A stretch of 64,000 nucleotides of DNA from Melampsora larici-populina 98AG31. Taxonomy: Eukaryota; Basidiomycota; Pucciniomycetes; Pucciniales; Melampsoraceae. The notes below the pieces were generated by a model that had not been told where the DNA came from, searched no databases, and saw nothing but the letters and a program-made list of their open reading frames with translations. The translations under genes and the position numbers were made by a program. Of the stretch, positions 44,901-55,610 are shown piece by piece. How positions within the stretch are numbered: the stretch's first letter is position 1; the number at the start of each line of letters is the position of its first letter. The DNA lies in assembly GCF_000204055.1 (NCBI RefSeq), contig NW_006768786.1:732873-796872 (forward strand). The letters run 5' to 3'.

Positions 44901-45193
44901 GTCCTTCTGGCAGTCCTTCCGGTTATCCTTCTGGAGGTCCTTCTGGAAGTCCTTCTGACAGTCCTTCCGGTTATCCTTCTGGAGGACCTTCTGGAAGTCC
45001 TTCTGGAAGTCCTTCTGACAGTCCTTCCGGATATCCTTCTGGAGGTCCTTCCAGTCCCTCTGGTAGTCCATCTGGAGGTGGCCAATGTGTTTGCGGACCC
45101 GACAAAGACACACATTTAAGGATCAGAAGTTTAGAAGCTCAAGTGGCCTCAGTTCACAGAATGATGAGAAAGAGAGGATTGACTGAACTTTGA
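41939..45193 (+). CDS. Secreted, highly repetitive protein, 988 aa
   Basis: Exons are 41939-42479, 42576-42713, 42792-43927 and 44042-45193, all GT-AG and in frame. It starts with a signal peptide (MRLHAAHILLAVAPAIYA). Four repeat blocks follow one another: three 17-residue units (N-x-SLGSTPNLYSSSSPS, 51 bp), five STGEAQYI units, four exact-period 20-residue units (SVGPALYRSGPTGSGPSNTS, 60 bp) and a long Gly/Pro/Ser end made of YPGG-type repeats and then a P-S-G-x array (12 bp unit). Between blocks are non-repeat segments with paired cysteines and many N-x-S/T sites. The tail has VCGPDKD and a short coiled-coil-like end. It looks like an extracellular matrix or cell-wall protein; I do not recognise a family. 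The first acceptor (TTTTAG before 42576) was chosen over CAAAG because it alone keeps frame. Confidence 0.85.
43524..43763 (+). repeat. 60 bp tandem repeat, four units (in gene)
   Basis: Four units of CAAGTGTTGGTCCTGCTTTG... follow each other at exactly 60 bp spacing, starting near 43522, 43582, 43642 and 43702, with a handful of differences each. They encode the SVGPALYR repeats of the secreted protein. Confidence 0.9.
44700..45078 (+). repeat. 12 bp minisatellite coding for P-S-G-x
   Basis: About 31 consecutive 12-base units (CCTTCTGGNNNT type) with a higher-order pattern of PSGY-PSGG-PSGG-PSDS, i.e. about 48 bp. Because the unit is a multiple of three without stops, long antisense frames also open here; these are artefacts. 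Confidence 0.9.
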
Positions 45194-46070
45194 GAAGATT
45201 TGTACATTCATTTCCCATCACCAAAATGATAAATCTGATCAAAATTTGATGTAGAGACTGAACACAAGATCAAACTTTACCCTGGGGGTCATTGATTGGT
45301 TTGCTTGAACTTCATTGTATTAGGTCTTGGACAATTCTAGATTATGATTCTTAGATGACTTTTGTTGTATATAGATCTCAACTGCTTGCATGATTTCTGA
45401 TTGTGAGTTATGTTTGAGATTAAGTACACTCATTTATTGATGTGATTTTTGAGAATGCTTGTGATGTCTTAAGTCTTGATTGTGTTCAATTGAAATTGAA
45501 AACATCAAGGTCTCTTATCCAAGTTCAACATGAAGAAATGACAAATGTTTTATGTGGCTTGAAACATTGGTGATGAATAAAATAAAGACTCGTAGAGAGA
45601 AAATCAAAATGAGTTTGAAACAAGAGCTAACAAAAGCCTTTGTTTGATTCTCTTTGCAAATTGTCACCAAAATGTTATCAAATACTTACAAATCAGACTT
45701 CAGTCCCTCAATGCTTCAACAGCTGTTATTCAAACTGGTTGAGTCCGCATGTTAAAATTCTTTGCCCTTTGATTGCTTCCGTTGAGGATCCAATTGAACA
45801 GAATTTGTGTACAAAGTCCGATTTGATGCTAGTTGATGACGTGATGATTTAACATTTTACTTGCGTATAAATAGAGTTGACAACTTCTAACATAAAAACC
45901 TAAATACTCTTGCGCCTTGAAACAGTTGAAACCTACTTTGGAAGGAACTTGTTTACAAAACCAATCGAACTCGAAATCGAAGGATACAAAACCATTCGAA
46001 ACCATTCGAAACTTGAACCTAATCCTTTGAATCGTTCTTGGTCATTAAAGATAAAGAAAGGACTATCAAG
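45194..46070. other. Intergenic region, no gene recognised
   Basis: 3' flank of the repetitive protein and promoter of the Mpv17-type gene. A plus-strand frame at 45640-45852 has no signal, domain or splice support. Confidence 0.5.
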
Positions 46071-47090
46071 ATGTCAATGAATTTAAAGAAATCTAATAAT
46101 CCGATCGATTTATATTTCCATGCTTTATTCACTCGACCTATGCTTACTAAATCGATCACTGCTGCACTTCTAGGGTAGGTTTACACTTTCTTTAACTCGT
46201 TGCTAGTACATGAACTGCTTAGACTTTGTTTTGGTTTGAAAATTTGATTCATGGTCTCGACTTCTTTCTCTTGATTAGTTATTATCAAGAAATCTTAGCA
46301 CGAAAACTTGCTGGTCTTAATCGACCTTCGAAATCGTCTCATCCGCAATTAAATTATCTTCAATCTTTAGGGTTCAATATCGATGCACTCAAACTGGCAG
46401 GATTTGGTAAGTAGCCCACCAAATCGAAAAGTTAATCCTATCATTTACATTCACTAACTATTGCTTTTGAACTTTCGCAGGCGGTCTTGTTGCCGCACCT
46501 TCGACCCATATACTTCAGGTGATGCTATATGCCATACTGGCGAAACTCGAAGGTAGAAATAGTACGGTTTCGAAGGCGAGACAATCACCATCTTTTGTTT
46601 CCAAGTTTGGTCTTTTATTGGGTTCGATCCTCTTTGTTAGCCCGATTCAAAATACTAGTTGAGTATCCCGATTCTCATTCTTCTCGACCTATCAGAATCA
46701 GTTTATTGATCCTTGTTTCATGTTTTCACAGTCTATATCATCTCGATGGCTATCTTAAATGGCGCAAGATCAGTCAAAGAGATCAAAGCAGCTTGGAAGC
46801 GAGGTTTTCCAAAACTCACTCAAGTATGTCACTCTAAATCCTTTAATTTCTGATCACCACCAAAAAAAAAACGTTCAAGTATCTAATGAAAAAATTGATT
46901 TTTTCCAATAAATTAGCTCAACTTGCTCGTTGCTCCAATCTCAGGTATCTTTGCTGCTCGTTTCCTTCGTCCTCGTGGTACATTTGCTTTTTTCACTTTA
47001 CTTCAATTCTCTCTTGCACTCTATTTCAATCAATTATCTAAAAAACTTAGACTTAAAGCTAAAGGTCCTCGAACACCTCGATCTGACTAA
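46071..47090 (+). CDS. Mpv17/PMP22 family membrane protein, 224 aa
   Basis: Exons are 46071-46174, 46279-46406, 46481-46657, 46732-46823 and 46917-47090, all in frame. Family marks are the N-terminal YFHALFTRPMLTKSITAALLGYYQEILARKLAG, then FGGLVAAPSTHILQ, SPIQNTIYIISMAILNGARS and AWKRGFPKLTQLNLLVAPISGIFAARFLRPRG. About four hydrophobic segments are expected in this family of peroxisomal and mitochondrial inner-membrane channel-like proteins. The presence of the VAAPSTHILQ and the SPIQN form is closer to the peroxisomal PMP22/Mpv17-like branch, but the location is inferred. Length is typical (about 175-260). Confidence 0.88.
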
Positions 47091-48217
47091 AGACCAAAGT
47101 TCAAAACTCCGAGGGGAAAAATGTCTTGATTACTATATACTACTCAGCATCGGACTTGTGTAATCAGTCAAAAGAAAATCACGGTCTTGGATAAGTGATG
47201 TCTTTGCTTGGTTTTATGTTTGCTTGGATTGTGGATCAAACCTTCATGGAGGTGTTCTATTTCTCGAATCTTTTTTTTCTCATTCAATATCAAGTTGAAT
47301 ACTTTTTTTTTCGGTATTTATTCTTTAAATTCCGATTTGGTAGTGTTTTTGGTTTCTTTTTGATTGTTTTATCACTCATTAATTGGTTTAAAAATCTTGG
47401 ATATAACAGAGTATGATTGAAATTGAATTTTATTTTTCTTTTGCATTTTGTTACTCTTGTTAACTCATATTGAAAGATGAGTTGATGAGTAAGATTGGAA
47501 AACCATATATTTGTGAATCTTGAGAAATTTCGAGTAGGTCTTTTCTATTGCTGAAAACACTCGGGATCGAGTTTTGAAAAAGGATCAAACATCAATGCAC
47601 TTAGCTGAACCATTTGATTGAGCTCATACAAGAAAAAAAAACAGATTTTGACTTGGAGAAAAAGGTTTTCTTTGAATGTGGTTCTGTTGCACGTTCAACT
47701 TTGGGTTGGTCTGAGGTGGGTAATATTAGGTGGTGGTCATCCACGAATTTTTGTGTTTCTCATGATTGCGGTTGGTTCCCTCCGCTAAAGCTAAAGCCAG
47801 CATGGCGAGGTTACTATGGTTTTATGCTCAAGACTTGGTGTGGGTCTTGGAACTCATGATTGGTACTTTCTTCAATATTTCGTAACTCTTTACTCGTACA
47901 ATCCAAAAAAAAATGGAAAAAGAGATGAAAGTAAATGACAATAAGCATTTGCAATCCACAATTCTTCAAAATGAAAAAAAATGATCAAAAAACCAATCGA
48001 AAATATAATCAATGTCAATGAGAAAGACAAGTGAAGAAGTCCAAAAGAGTTAGATTGTAAAGAAATATTACAACAACAAAAAAAAATTAAACAAGCGAAT
48101 TTTAAACAACAGAAATGCAAATGTGTCAATAGAGTTCGAGATAAGAAGAAAAAATAAATAGCCATACAAGATTACAAAAAATAAAGAAGAAGAAAAGGAG
48201 AATAATGATAATGTTTT
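47091..48217. other. Intergenic region between convergent genes
   Basis: Tail-to-tail space shared by the 3' ends of the Mpv17-type gene and the glycosyltransferase-like gene. AT-rich, with A/T runs; no supported gene. Confidence 0.5.
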
Positions 48218-50489
48218 TCATCGTTTAATAAATTGATCTAATTGATTTAAAAAATAAATGATGGCTTGCATTCTTTTAATTGATCTTCTACTCATGGCTA
48301 ATTCAGTAGGTTCTTCTTGTTTACGATGACCGGAAAATAATCTATGAACCCAACCAGCTTGAAAGAAATCTTGATCGATGTCTGATGATGATGATGATGA
48401 TGATAGATGTGTAGAATTAGTTCTTTTGATTGAACCAAAGCTAGATTCTTGAATTAATTCGATTTCTTCTACTTCAGATTCTGGTATAGATTGTTTTAAC
48501 CGATCTCGATTGGTTGAAATGGCTCCTAATCTCCAAAGGAATTCTAACTTTGATCTTCTTCCATATCTCATTCGATTTGAATAAGTTTGATTCGAAGTGA
48601 ATCTAAACCCAATCTGAGGTTCTTCAATGCTGATTGGCTTAAACTTGATCAAATCATCATCATTCTTTGTTTTAATGAACGTATTGTTTATGGAAAGGTC
48701 TTCGTTATCCAATAAACGTGACATGGGAATGATCAAATGTGATTTGATAACTTCATCAAACCTTACAGAATGGTGTTCTTCTTTCATGATTTGATTTATC
48801 AACTCTTTCATACCTGTGGGTGTAAAAAAACAATTTCCATCTAAAGGCAAAATCCAACGTGCATCCTTTTGATCTCTACCATGTTGTAAAGCAAAATTTC
48901 TACCACCATTCTGAGAAGAAGAAAAAGAAGACTTATTAACATTTCAATTCGAACTGGTGCATAATTCGTGCAAAAATGTTGGTTGTGACTTACGTTATTC
49001 ATAGCATACAAATTCTTTTCATGATACATTGAATCTAATGACCTCAATCGATTAATAGCTAATTTTCTCTTCTCTTCAATTTCATTGAATTCATCTTGTA
49101 ATCCAAATGAATAATCTTTTGATTGGTTTTGATCCAACGTCTTAATTTCATTGACAATATCAATTTGTTTTGAATCAAACTTTTCTAAATCGTTTTGAAT
49201 TCTTAATTCTCTTTTTGAATATTCTTCAATTTCAAATGGTATAACTAAAACTTGACTTTTGGAAATTCCTTGGTTGATTAAAAGATTATAAACTGTTTCA
49301 AATTGGGTTTGATTGGCTATTCGATTCAAGATGTAAAACTTTTTGACTTTTAATGAGTTTAATGTTGGTTTTTTGTATCTACGAGAGTAATGATGTTGAT
49401 GTTGATAATGTTGTTGTTTAGGATAAGTTAACTCTTGAAAATCATTTTCATTCTCAATGATAAATTTCAAGTTGTTGAGTGTTTGGTTAGAAGAATGTCG
49501 AGGTGGTAAATCGTTTCCAATGATCCTATAAATCAACAAGCTATCTCTTTCAACATTTTGTAAACTTTGCCCATATCCTATCTTGAAATTTTTCAAGTTG
49601 AATAAGTTTGATTTGATTTGAATCTTGAAATATATTAAATTGATCATCACAATGAAACTGATCATAAAAAACCAAAATAAATTCCAAAACGATTTATGAA
49701 CCTTTTGACGAGATTTAGAAAGATTGAACTTATGAAGTTGAAATGATTCATTTAAGCCTAATTTCGTTGTTTTCTTTCTTTTGAAATCTAAAGGGATCAA
49801 ACTTGATGATGTTGATGATTTAGAAGAGTTTGATAAGATTCGTTTATAAGGTAAATAATTCTTGAAAAGCTTTTCCTCATCGATCTCAGCATACAGCTGC
49901 GAATGATGATGATAGGAAGAAAAGGTTTGGAAAGCGGTAGAGAAAGAAGAAGTGCTACAGGCTGAAGATGAAAGAATTGAACTGTAGATCACTGAGCTGT
50001 CTGAATGAGTAGGTGAAGAGAGTGATCCGGATGGACTGAAAGGTGGGGTAGTGAGTGAAGGACTGATGATGGAAGTTTCGGAATCTGAGCCAAAGTCAAT
50101 TGTGATTGCTGTAGAATTTGTCGTAGAAGAACATAGGCTATGCGTTGGAGAATGTTGGTTTGGTAAACCTTGCCAGGTCGAGATTGATGCTGCAGTTGAT
50201 GCTGAAGGTAAGGCTGATGTTGAAGTTGAACTTGAAATGAGTTGAGAAGTGTCCCGAGCCCGTGTTGAATTAGAATTTGCTGAAGAATTCGATAAGAATG
50301 AAGTTTGATTGCGAGACGAGACATCTTGACGACGTGGATTTTGAGAGGAAATATTTCCATCAAAAAGATCTAAAGAGGTTTGGACAAAGACCATCAGATT
50401 ATCAAGATAGAATGTCAGGGAAGATTACACGAGGATCTCAAAAAAAGTGGAAGGTGTGAGTTACCTTCTCGATCAAATGAGACTGCCAT
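48218..50489 (-). CDS. Putative Golgi type II membrane glycosyltransferase, 697 aa
   Basis: Exons on minus are 50489-50465, 50369-48994 and 48910-48218, all GT-AG and in frame. A Ser/Thr-rich tail of about 230 residues precedes one membrane helix (WNLFWFFMISFIVMINLIYF), a type II signal anchor. The lumenal part begins LLIYRIIGNDLPPRHSSNQTLNNLKFII, then KVKKFYILNRIANQTQF, VLVIPFEIEEY, NLYAMNNNGGRNFALQHGRDQKDARWILPLDGNCFFT and a C-terminal RMRYGRRSKLEFLWRLGAI. The RIIGNDLPPRH / NRI / NGGRN-A / LPLDGN series recalls fungal and bacterial nucleotide-sugar transferases; DGN would be a metal or sugar-binding motif. I cannot name the family or acceptor. Its place in the secretory pathway is inferred from topology. 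Confidence 0.65.
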
Positions 50490-52397
50490 GCTTGAATTAA
50501 GAAATAATGGGTAAGGGAATCTTGAATCCAAGTTGAAATGGAAATGTTACAATATATATTCAAATAAATGAGGAATTATGAAAGAGGTGAGCAATTTCAA
50601 AAGGAGCTCTTCAAGTATGAAGAACAAGATCCTATAGGAAAAAAGTAAGACGAAAACAAGTATGCGAAGTCTGTAGGTGAAGAGGAAGCGATTAACGAAA
50701 GTGATAGATCTTTGACTGATCAAAGAAGATTTCGGAATTGTGGTTCGTTGAGATTCTTCTTGAATTTGGAAAAGTCAGATTGTTTGAAAGATAAATGAGC
50801 TGTTTGTTTGGTGAAGTAAGACTTCAATGATGTTAATGAGTGAATCTGATGATGGTGAGTTTGTAAAGATTGAGTGACTGTGAAGTATTCTTGATGAAGT
50901 CAATTGAACAAATGTAAGTAAACACTTCAAAAAGAGCACAGATTGATACTAAGTTAATGTTGAGAGAAGAGATGCATAAGCTGACGATTTTGATGTTGAT
51001 TAAAATTTAAATTGTCCTTTCAAGTTTTTAATCATCGATATTTTCAAGAGTAGATAGCGATAGAGCTAGAAGTTGACTTGATTGTCAATGCTGAAGAGGG
51101 ACAATTTTTGAGCATCACTATTTGGCTTTGAACCGGTCAAACTGTTCTGCTCACAGCCAAGTAAATGAATTGCAACCGGTGAAGTTCAAGTGCCAGGTTA
51201 GACTAAGTAAATCTTTTAAAATAAGTTAAGATAATCGTTGGTATGTTGAATGTGTCGTGCTAGTCATCGAGCTCAGCTGATTAATAGAATTGTGCCTGTG
51301 AGGGATCTAGCCTTCATGATGGCTATAGATATGATGTATCCTCTTTGCACGCTGAATACATCATCACACCTACAGTTCTTTTGAAATCTTTCAATCAGAC
51401 TCATTTTCGTTCAGGTTTGATCGATGCTAAAGATCTGGAAGAGCATCAAGAGGGACTGTGAGTGTGAGTTTAATTGCTCGTTGCGTTCGAACTTCAAAAG
51501 AGTCGTCAGAATCCTAAAGCGAGTGTAGAAAAGTCAGTCAAAATTCCTAAAACAGATCGTGATTTCTTTTGACCAGCTCATCATAAACGTGCTTGCCACA
51601 AGCAGAGCCTAGGGCTTTGGATGAACACCGAGGGCTCAATTATTACGAGATCCAAGCTCAGGAAATGTTTGTCTAGACTTTGACTTGCAATCTTTTCAGG
51701 AATTAGAGGTCCGATCTAGATTCGCTCAATAGGACAGAGATTGCACTCATTTTGTCATCGATTGATTTCATAAACGGCATTTGAATTTTTGATTCAACGA
51801 GGGACTCCAGGAAAAATAATTTTGCAAGAAAGCAGTTCAATTCTGAACAAATCAAGGTTCTGGTTCACGTCAGAGTGAGAAACGCGTACGGCCCCTTATC
51901 ATCATCATGACGAAAGAGAAATGTAGTGATAAGTGCAGATATGTAAGTCTTTGTTATTCTGCCTGTACATACATATTCCCAATGCCATGGCAGTCGACTC
52001 AGAGGTCAAGGGTTGGCGGAGTCCGTAACAGTGACAATCGACCTTTCCTCAATGCTTGATGTAAGGAACTGGTACATAGATCGGTGCTCTTCATCCTCTC
52101 CCTCAAGCATACTTACAGTGGGACCATGATCTCAAACATGTTCGCGCCAGAGCCCACTTGAAGGGGCTGGCCTTCAAACCGAATCACATCAGGCACCATC
52201 TGATCCTGCCTGCGGCGGCAAGGTAATAGAACCTTACGCGGGTTTAAGTTTTTGATGTTCTTGTGTATAATGAGCTGTACTTATCCATAAGGCCGTTGAG
52301 GCATGTCGGGACCACACCTTGGAAAAGTGCTTATAAAGGCACACTCTGGCGCTACAAATTGTCTCCCTTCGAAGTTCCACATGAATACTTTGTCAAC
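50490..52397. other. Intergenic region between divergent genes
   Basis: Promoter space of the glycosyltransferase-like gene (minus) and the EAR-motif secreted protein (plus). Frames are short and unsupported. No repeats stand out. Confidence 0.5.
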
Positions 52398-54763
52398 ATG
52401 GTTTGGTTTTTGATGATCGGTTTTTTACACCTCCTCGCATTCCAAACTGATTGCTTTCCAACCAAACTAACAGCCTCATCCGGGTGGCCTACAACTCACA
52501 TGGAAAATTGTAGACCCAATGAGATTGATCAAACACCCACACTGACACCATCAACGGAAGACTTGTCTCATCAATTTTCAAACACCCCTTCCAGTAGTAC
52601 CATTGTAGATATCTTGAGTGAACGCCCTCAGATTCATATAGATCTAAACACTGAACCAGAATGGACTGAAGAGTTACTTTCTGATAAAGATAAAGATGTG
52701 TCGGCAAGTAGAAAGAGGAAGAACATCTTTGAGAAAAAATCAAAGAGCTCAAGCTCTTCAAGAAAATCAAATGCAATATCTGATTTTTCATCAAAGCAGA
52801 ATAAACTTCAAATTGACTTGAACAGCTTTCCACCAGAGATAACTGAAGAGGTTATCTCAGAAAATTCACCACAAAGGACTCCATCAAGCGCAGGTGTGTG
52901 TGTCATATCCACAAATGAATGTGAGCCTTGCATGCACATAGTTCTCACTACTGACAGGCACATTCTTTGGTAGTTGTGATCTTACCATCTCGTGAAAATC
53001 AGTGGTCAGAAGCTTCCACTTCAAATGTTGATAGGCTATACACCAACAGTCCAGAAAACCAATGTATGATTCAAGGCATAGACCCAATGAATGAAGATTC
53101 TTCACCTAAAAATGTTGCTTCCATCACGCCACTCCCAAATATCAGTGCAAGAAAGGAACAAGAGAAACCCAATCTGGAGCGGTTCAATAGCAACAATAGT
53201 TTGTTTACAGAAAGTGAAAGGTGTTCCACTTCAAATTCCAAACATAAAGATAGTCAATGGACCACTCAATCTCTAAGCCAAGACACACATTCAGGTACTC
53301 CCAAATCTCTTCCACCACCACAAAACCTACATGGACCCCACACAGAATTCTCAGATGTAGTGGTTTCAAATACAAATATGAAAGTCTCTCCAAGCAGCCA
53401 TTCTCAGAGAAAAGTTTCCAGAGCACATCCTTCTGATATTTACACAGATGTAGCATACTTTCACCTTGATAATTCACCTATTTTAGCCCAAATTAATTCT
53501 TGGTTCCATGACTTCAAGACAGAGATGTACCACAAAAATAAGAGTTCAAAAGAGGTTCAGTTACACATTGATTATCTTATCAAGAGGACTCAAGAAGGTT
53601 TAACCATTGGTTTTTTAGGATGTCTGTATATCTTTGAGCACCAAAAAGCTCATTGGAAAGATCTCTCAGCACTCTTTGAAGATGGTTGGGAATTCTTGAA
53701 AAGTTTATTTGGACAATGGAAAGAGATCAATTTTGAAGATCTTGAAAAGATGAACTTTAATGATTCCTTTGATTCAAGTTATTGGTCAACTAACCCTTGG
53801 AAAAATGCAAAATATTTTTTGGATATGGACGTAAGACAAAAAATCCCAATGTCAATGTACATTGATCTTCATGAGTTATGGTCCCGTAGGGGTTCAAATC
53901 CAATGGAAATGAAGGATATCCAAGCCATGCACAGAGACTTCTTCAAAGTGGTAAAGGAGATGGATCCAGAGATTTTACAAAACAAGTTTCACAAGCTTGC
54001 CTGTGTGAATAGTCAAGAATTCAAATCATATTTACAGGGAATCAACACTGATGACACTCAAGCTGCAGCTATAAAAGACAAACCAAAGGTAATCCGGTTA
54101 TCTGATACACTCAAGATCACAGGAAGAAAACATGCATCAGAAAGGCTTAGTACAGAGATACATGTGTACTTCAAAAACATGCATTCTGAGGTCACAGATG
54201 CTTATTACACACATCTTGTTGGATCACTGTATGCTGATGGTATGAAGGCTTCATCAACTCATGCTCAGGGAACTATCCAATCAGATGAACAACTTCTTAA
54301 AGATTGCAAAAAGGCAATAAACCAAGCACACTCACAAGTGACCTTTGGATTCTTGGGAAGCCTGTTCAAGATATATCAGCACATGCTAAATGGTACAGAG
54401 ATGGAAGAAGTATTTCAAAACGGGTGGAAGTTCCTTGTAGGACAATTTAACACATGGTCAAAGGATATTGTAAAGATTCTCCAGATCAACAAACAACAAA
54501 ACTTTTTACAAATCAGACCCATCAGAACAAACAGTATGAGAAACTCTTTGGATATCTTTCAATATCTTGTAACACATCAAACCCCTTATGTTCCAGTGAA
54601 TTGTGTACACGCACTCTTGAATTGGTGGATCAGTGATCTTGCTCATCAAGAAGAGAAGATGGGAAGAAAAATGAACTTTAGAATTCCTGATCTGATTAAA
54701 CAGACTCTTGGAAGTGCTTTAAAGAATCCAAGAAGAATGTTTCAGAAAAGGTATGCAATGTAG
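52398..54763 (+). CDS. Large secreted protein with two EAR motifs and an NLS-like stretch, 761 aa
   Basis: Exons are 52398-52893 and 52974-54763, joined in frame. Start ATG 52398 was chosen because it begins a clear signal peptide (MVWFLMIGFLHLLAFQTDC). Residues 82-87 read DLNTEP and 140-145 read DLNSFP, both matching the plant EAR motif DLNxxP; each sits in a repeated context (IDLN-x2-P..x-EE-x-S). Between them is a basic cluster, SRKRKNIFEKKSK (104-116), a bipartite-like nuclear signal. The rest has two related helical domains, around residues 350-420 (TIGFLGCLYIFEHQ..FEDGWEFLKSLFGQW) and 600-670 (TFGFLGSLFKIYQH..FQNGWKFLVGQFNTW). No membrane helix follows the signal peptide. The family is unknown to me and probably rust-specific. 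By inference it is a host-nuclear effector. The last codons could be replaced by another exon, as a GT donor precedes the stop. Confidence 0.75.
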
Positions 54764-54879
54764 AGAAAGAAAGGAGCAAAAGCATCAGTAAAGGTATGTT
54801 TTTGTTATCACCTTCAATTCTATATGAGGTGGAATCTCTACTTTGTCATGTCAATTCAAAGAGGCTAGGAAAATTTTTC

Positions 54880-55610
54880 AAAAATGGGCATCTTGCTGTC
54901 CAAAAGTTATGATAAGGGTGTATCATTTAATTGATAGAGGGGTTATGCAAAGAAAATATGTTTAAAATTACAGAAGATCCTTTTGAATTATCTTAATGTG
55001 AAGTTCTTTGAAATTTATCATTTATTTTTAATTCTAGAATGAGTTGAACTCTCCTACACATACTGTATGATATCAATATGAAAGAATTTAGGAAAAAAAC
55101 ATCTTTCTGCCCAACAATTATGATAATGGGGTATTCTTTAATTGATAGAAGGTTTATTCAAAGAAACTATGTTTGAAACTACAGAAGATCCTTTCAAATT
55201 ATCTTAATGTGAAGTTCTTTAAAGTTGACTCTCTTACACATACTTAATGATGAAAAATTGAAAAGAATCTAGGAAAAGTTTTCCAAAATGGCCATCTTTC
55301 TGTCCAAAAGTTATGATAATGGTGTATTCATTAATTGACGGAGGGTTTATTCAAAGAAACTATGTTTGAAATTACAGAAGATCCTCTTGAATTATCTTAA
55401 TGTGAAGTTCTTTGAATTTGACTCTCTTACACAGAATCTATGATGAAAATTTGAAAGAATCCAGAAAAAGGTTTGCAAAATGGACATCTTTCTGTCCAAA
55501 ACTTATGATAATGGTGTATTCTTTAATTGATAGAAGGTTTATACAAAGAAAATATGTTTGAAATTACAGAAACTCCTTTTATATTATCTTGATGTAAAGT
55601 TCTTTGAAGT
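54880..55610. repeat. ~193-210 bp tandem repeat, about four units
   Basis: The phrase TACAGAAGATCC (or TACAGAAACTCC) recurs at about 54969, 55180, 55372 and 55565, with CATCTT-CTGTCC, TTATGATAA-GGTGTAT and TTATCTTAATGTGAAGTTCTTT in the same order in each unit. Spacing is about 210, 193 and 193 bp. It starts about 120 bp after the stop codon of the EAR-motif protein and may be in its 3' UTR or terminator. Confidence 0.8.

Noticed and set aside
44250..45119. Several long frames on both strands over the P-S-G-x repeat
   Set aside because: They are other frames of a 12 bp minisatellite inside a gene that has signal peptide, splice signals and in-frame exons.
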